Origin: Sutterella sp.
GTDB lineage: Bacteria; Pseudomonadota; Gammaproteobacteria; Burkholderiales; Burkholderiaceae_F
NCBI GenBank assembly: GCA_020025965.1
Contig: JAHHRG010000086.1
Coordinates: forward strand, 1 to 6,033
DNA: 6,033 nt
Direction: 5' to 3'
Shown here: in pieces, positions 5,941-6,033 of the stretch
Position numbering within the stretch: the first letter of the stretch is position 1
Layout of the letters: each line of letters opens with the position of its first letter
Position numbers and translations under genes: made by a program
Notes under the pieces: generated by a model
Seen by the model: only the letters and a program-made list of their open reading frames with translations
What the model was told of the DNA's origin: nothing
Databases searched by the model: none

Positions 5941-5973
5941 AAAAAAATCCCGCCGACTGAGGTCGACGGGATT
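5941..5973 (-). terminator. Intrinsic terminator of tRNA-Lys
   Basis: On the minus strand AATCCCGTCGAC pairs with GTCGGCGGGATT (12 pairs, one G-U) around a CTCA loop, followed by a T run ending at + 5941. It begins six bases after the tRNA CCA end and isolates metN from the tRNA transcript. Confidence 0.92.
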
Positions 5974-5978
5974 CGAAT

Positions 5979-6033
5979 TGGTGGGAACGCAGGGATTCGA
6001 ACCCTGGACCGACGGATTAAGAGTCCGCTGCTC
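5979..6033 (-). tRNA. tRNA-Lys, anticodon CUU (3' part; 5' end beyond window)
   Basis: From the 3' end I can place an encoded CCA, A73, the acceptor 3' strand CGTTCCC, a T arm with five pairs and loop TTCGAAT, variable loop CGGTC, and the anticodon arm GCGGA-CTCTTAA-TCCGT. The anticodon at + 6019-6021 is CUU, reading AAG lysine codons. The D-stem 3' half (GAGC) is the last part in the window; the D loop and acceptor 5' strand are missing. The G at position 46 of the five-base variable loop makes it a plausible TrmB substrate. Confidence 0.92.

Overview
The window looks like ordinary chromosome of a Gram-negative proteobacterium with moderate GC content. A Burkholderiales relative such as the Sutterellaceae is my best guess. 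This rests on family content (an MnmC-type oxidase, a YecA-like SEC-C protein, UppP, TrmB, MetNI, CCA-encoding tRNA genes) and overall protein style. It is an inference, not a database result. I see no mobile element, phage gene, CRISPR array or toxin-antitoxin pair.

Layout. Positions 1-1208 (+) hold the FAD-oxidase domain of the tRNA-modifying enzyme MnmC. Its extreme 5' end looks broken or interrupted. Convergent to it, 1236-1934 (-) encodes a YecA/UPF0149-type protein ending in a zinc-binding SEC-C motif. An AT-rich divergent intergenic region (1935-2110) separates it from uppP (2111-2941, +), the undecaprenyl-pyrophosphate phosphatase of cell-wall lipid-carrier recycling. uppP converges on trmB (3054-3791, -), the tRNA m7G46 methyltransferase, and the two share a strong bidirectional terminator at about 2965-3002. 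Upstream of trmB lie a leader hairpin that overlaps its ribosome binding site, a branched terminator-like structure, and tRNA-Gly(CCC) at 3916-3989 (-). Then come metI (4119-4772, -) and metN (4762-5811, -), the permease and ATPase of the D/L-methionine importer, followed by a terminator and the 3' part of tRNA-Lys(CUU), which runs off the window end.

The genes fall into two themes. One is tRNA biology: an MnmC wobble-uridine modification enzyme, TrmB and two tRNA genes. The other is the cell envelope and transport: UppP and MetNI. Apart from the overlapping metN-metI pair, each gene appears to be its own transcription unit, with recognisable intrinsic terminators after uppP, trmB, metI, tRNA-Gly and tRNA-Lys. 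The points most worth a second look are the interrupted FAD-binding motif in mnmC, the structured leader of trmB, the Q in place of a conserved E in TrmB, and the possibly leaderless uppP start.
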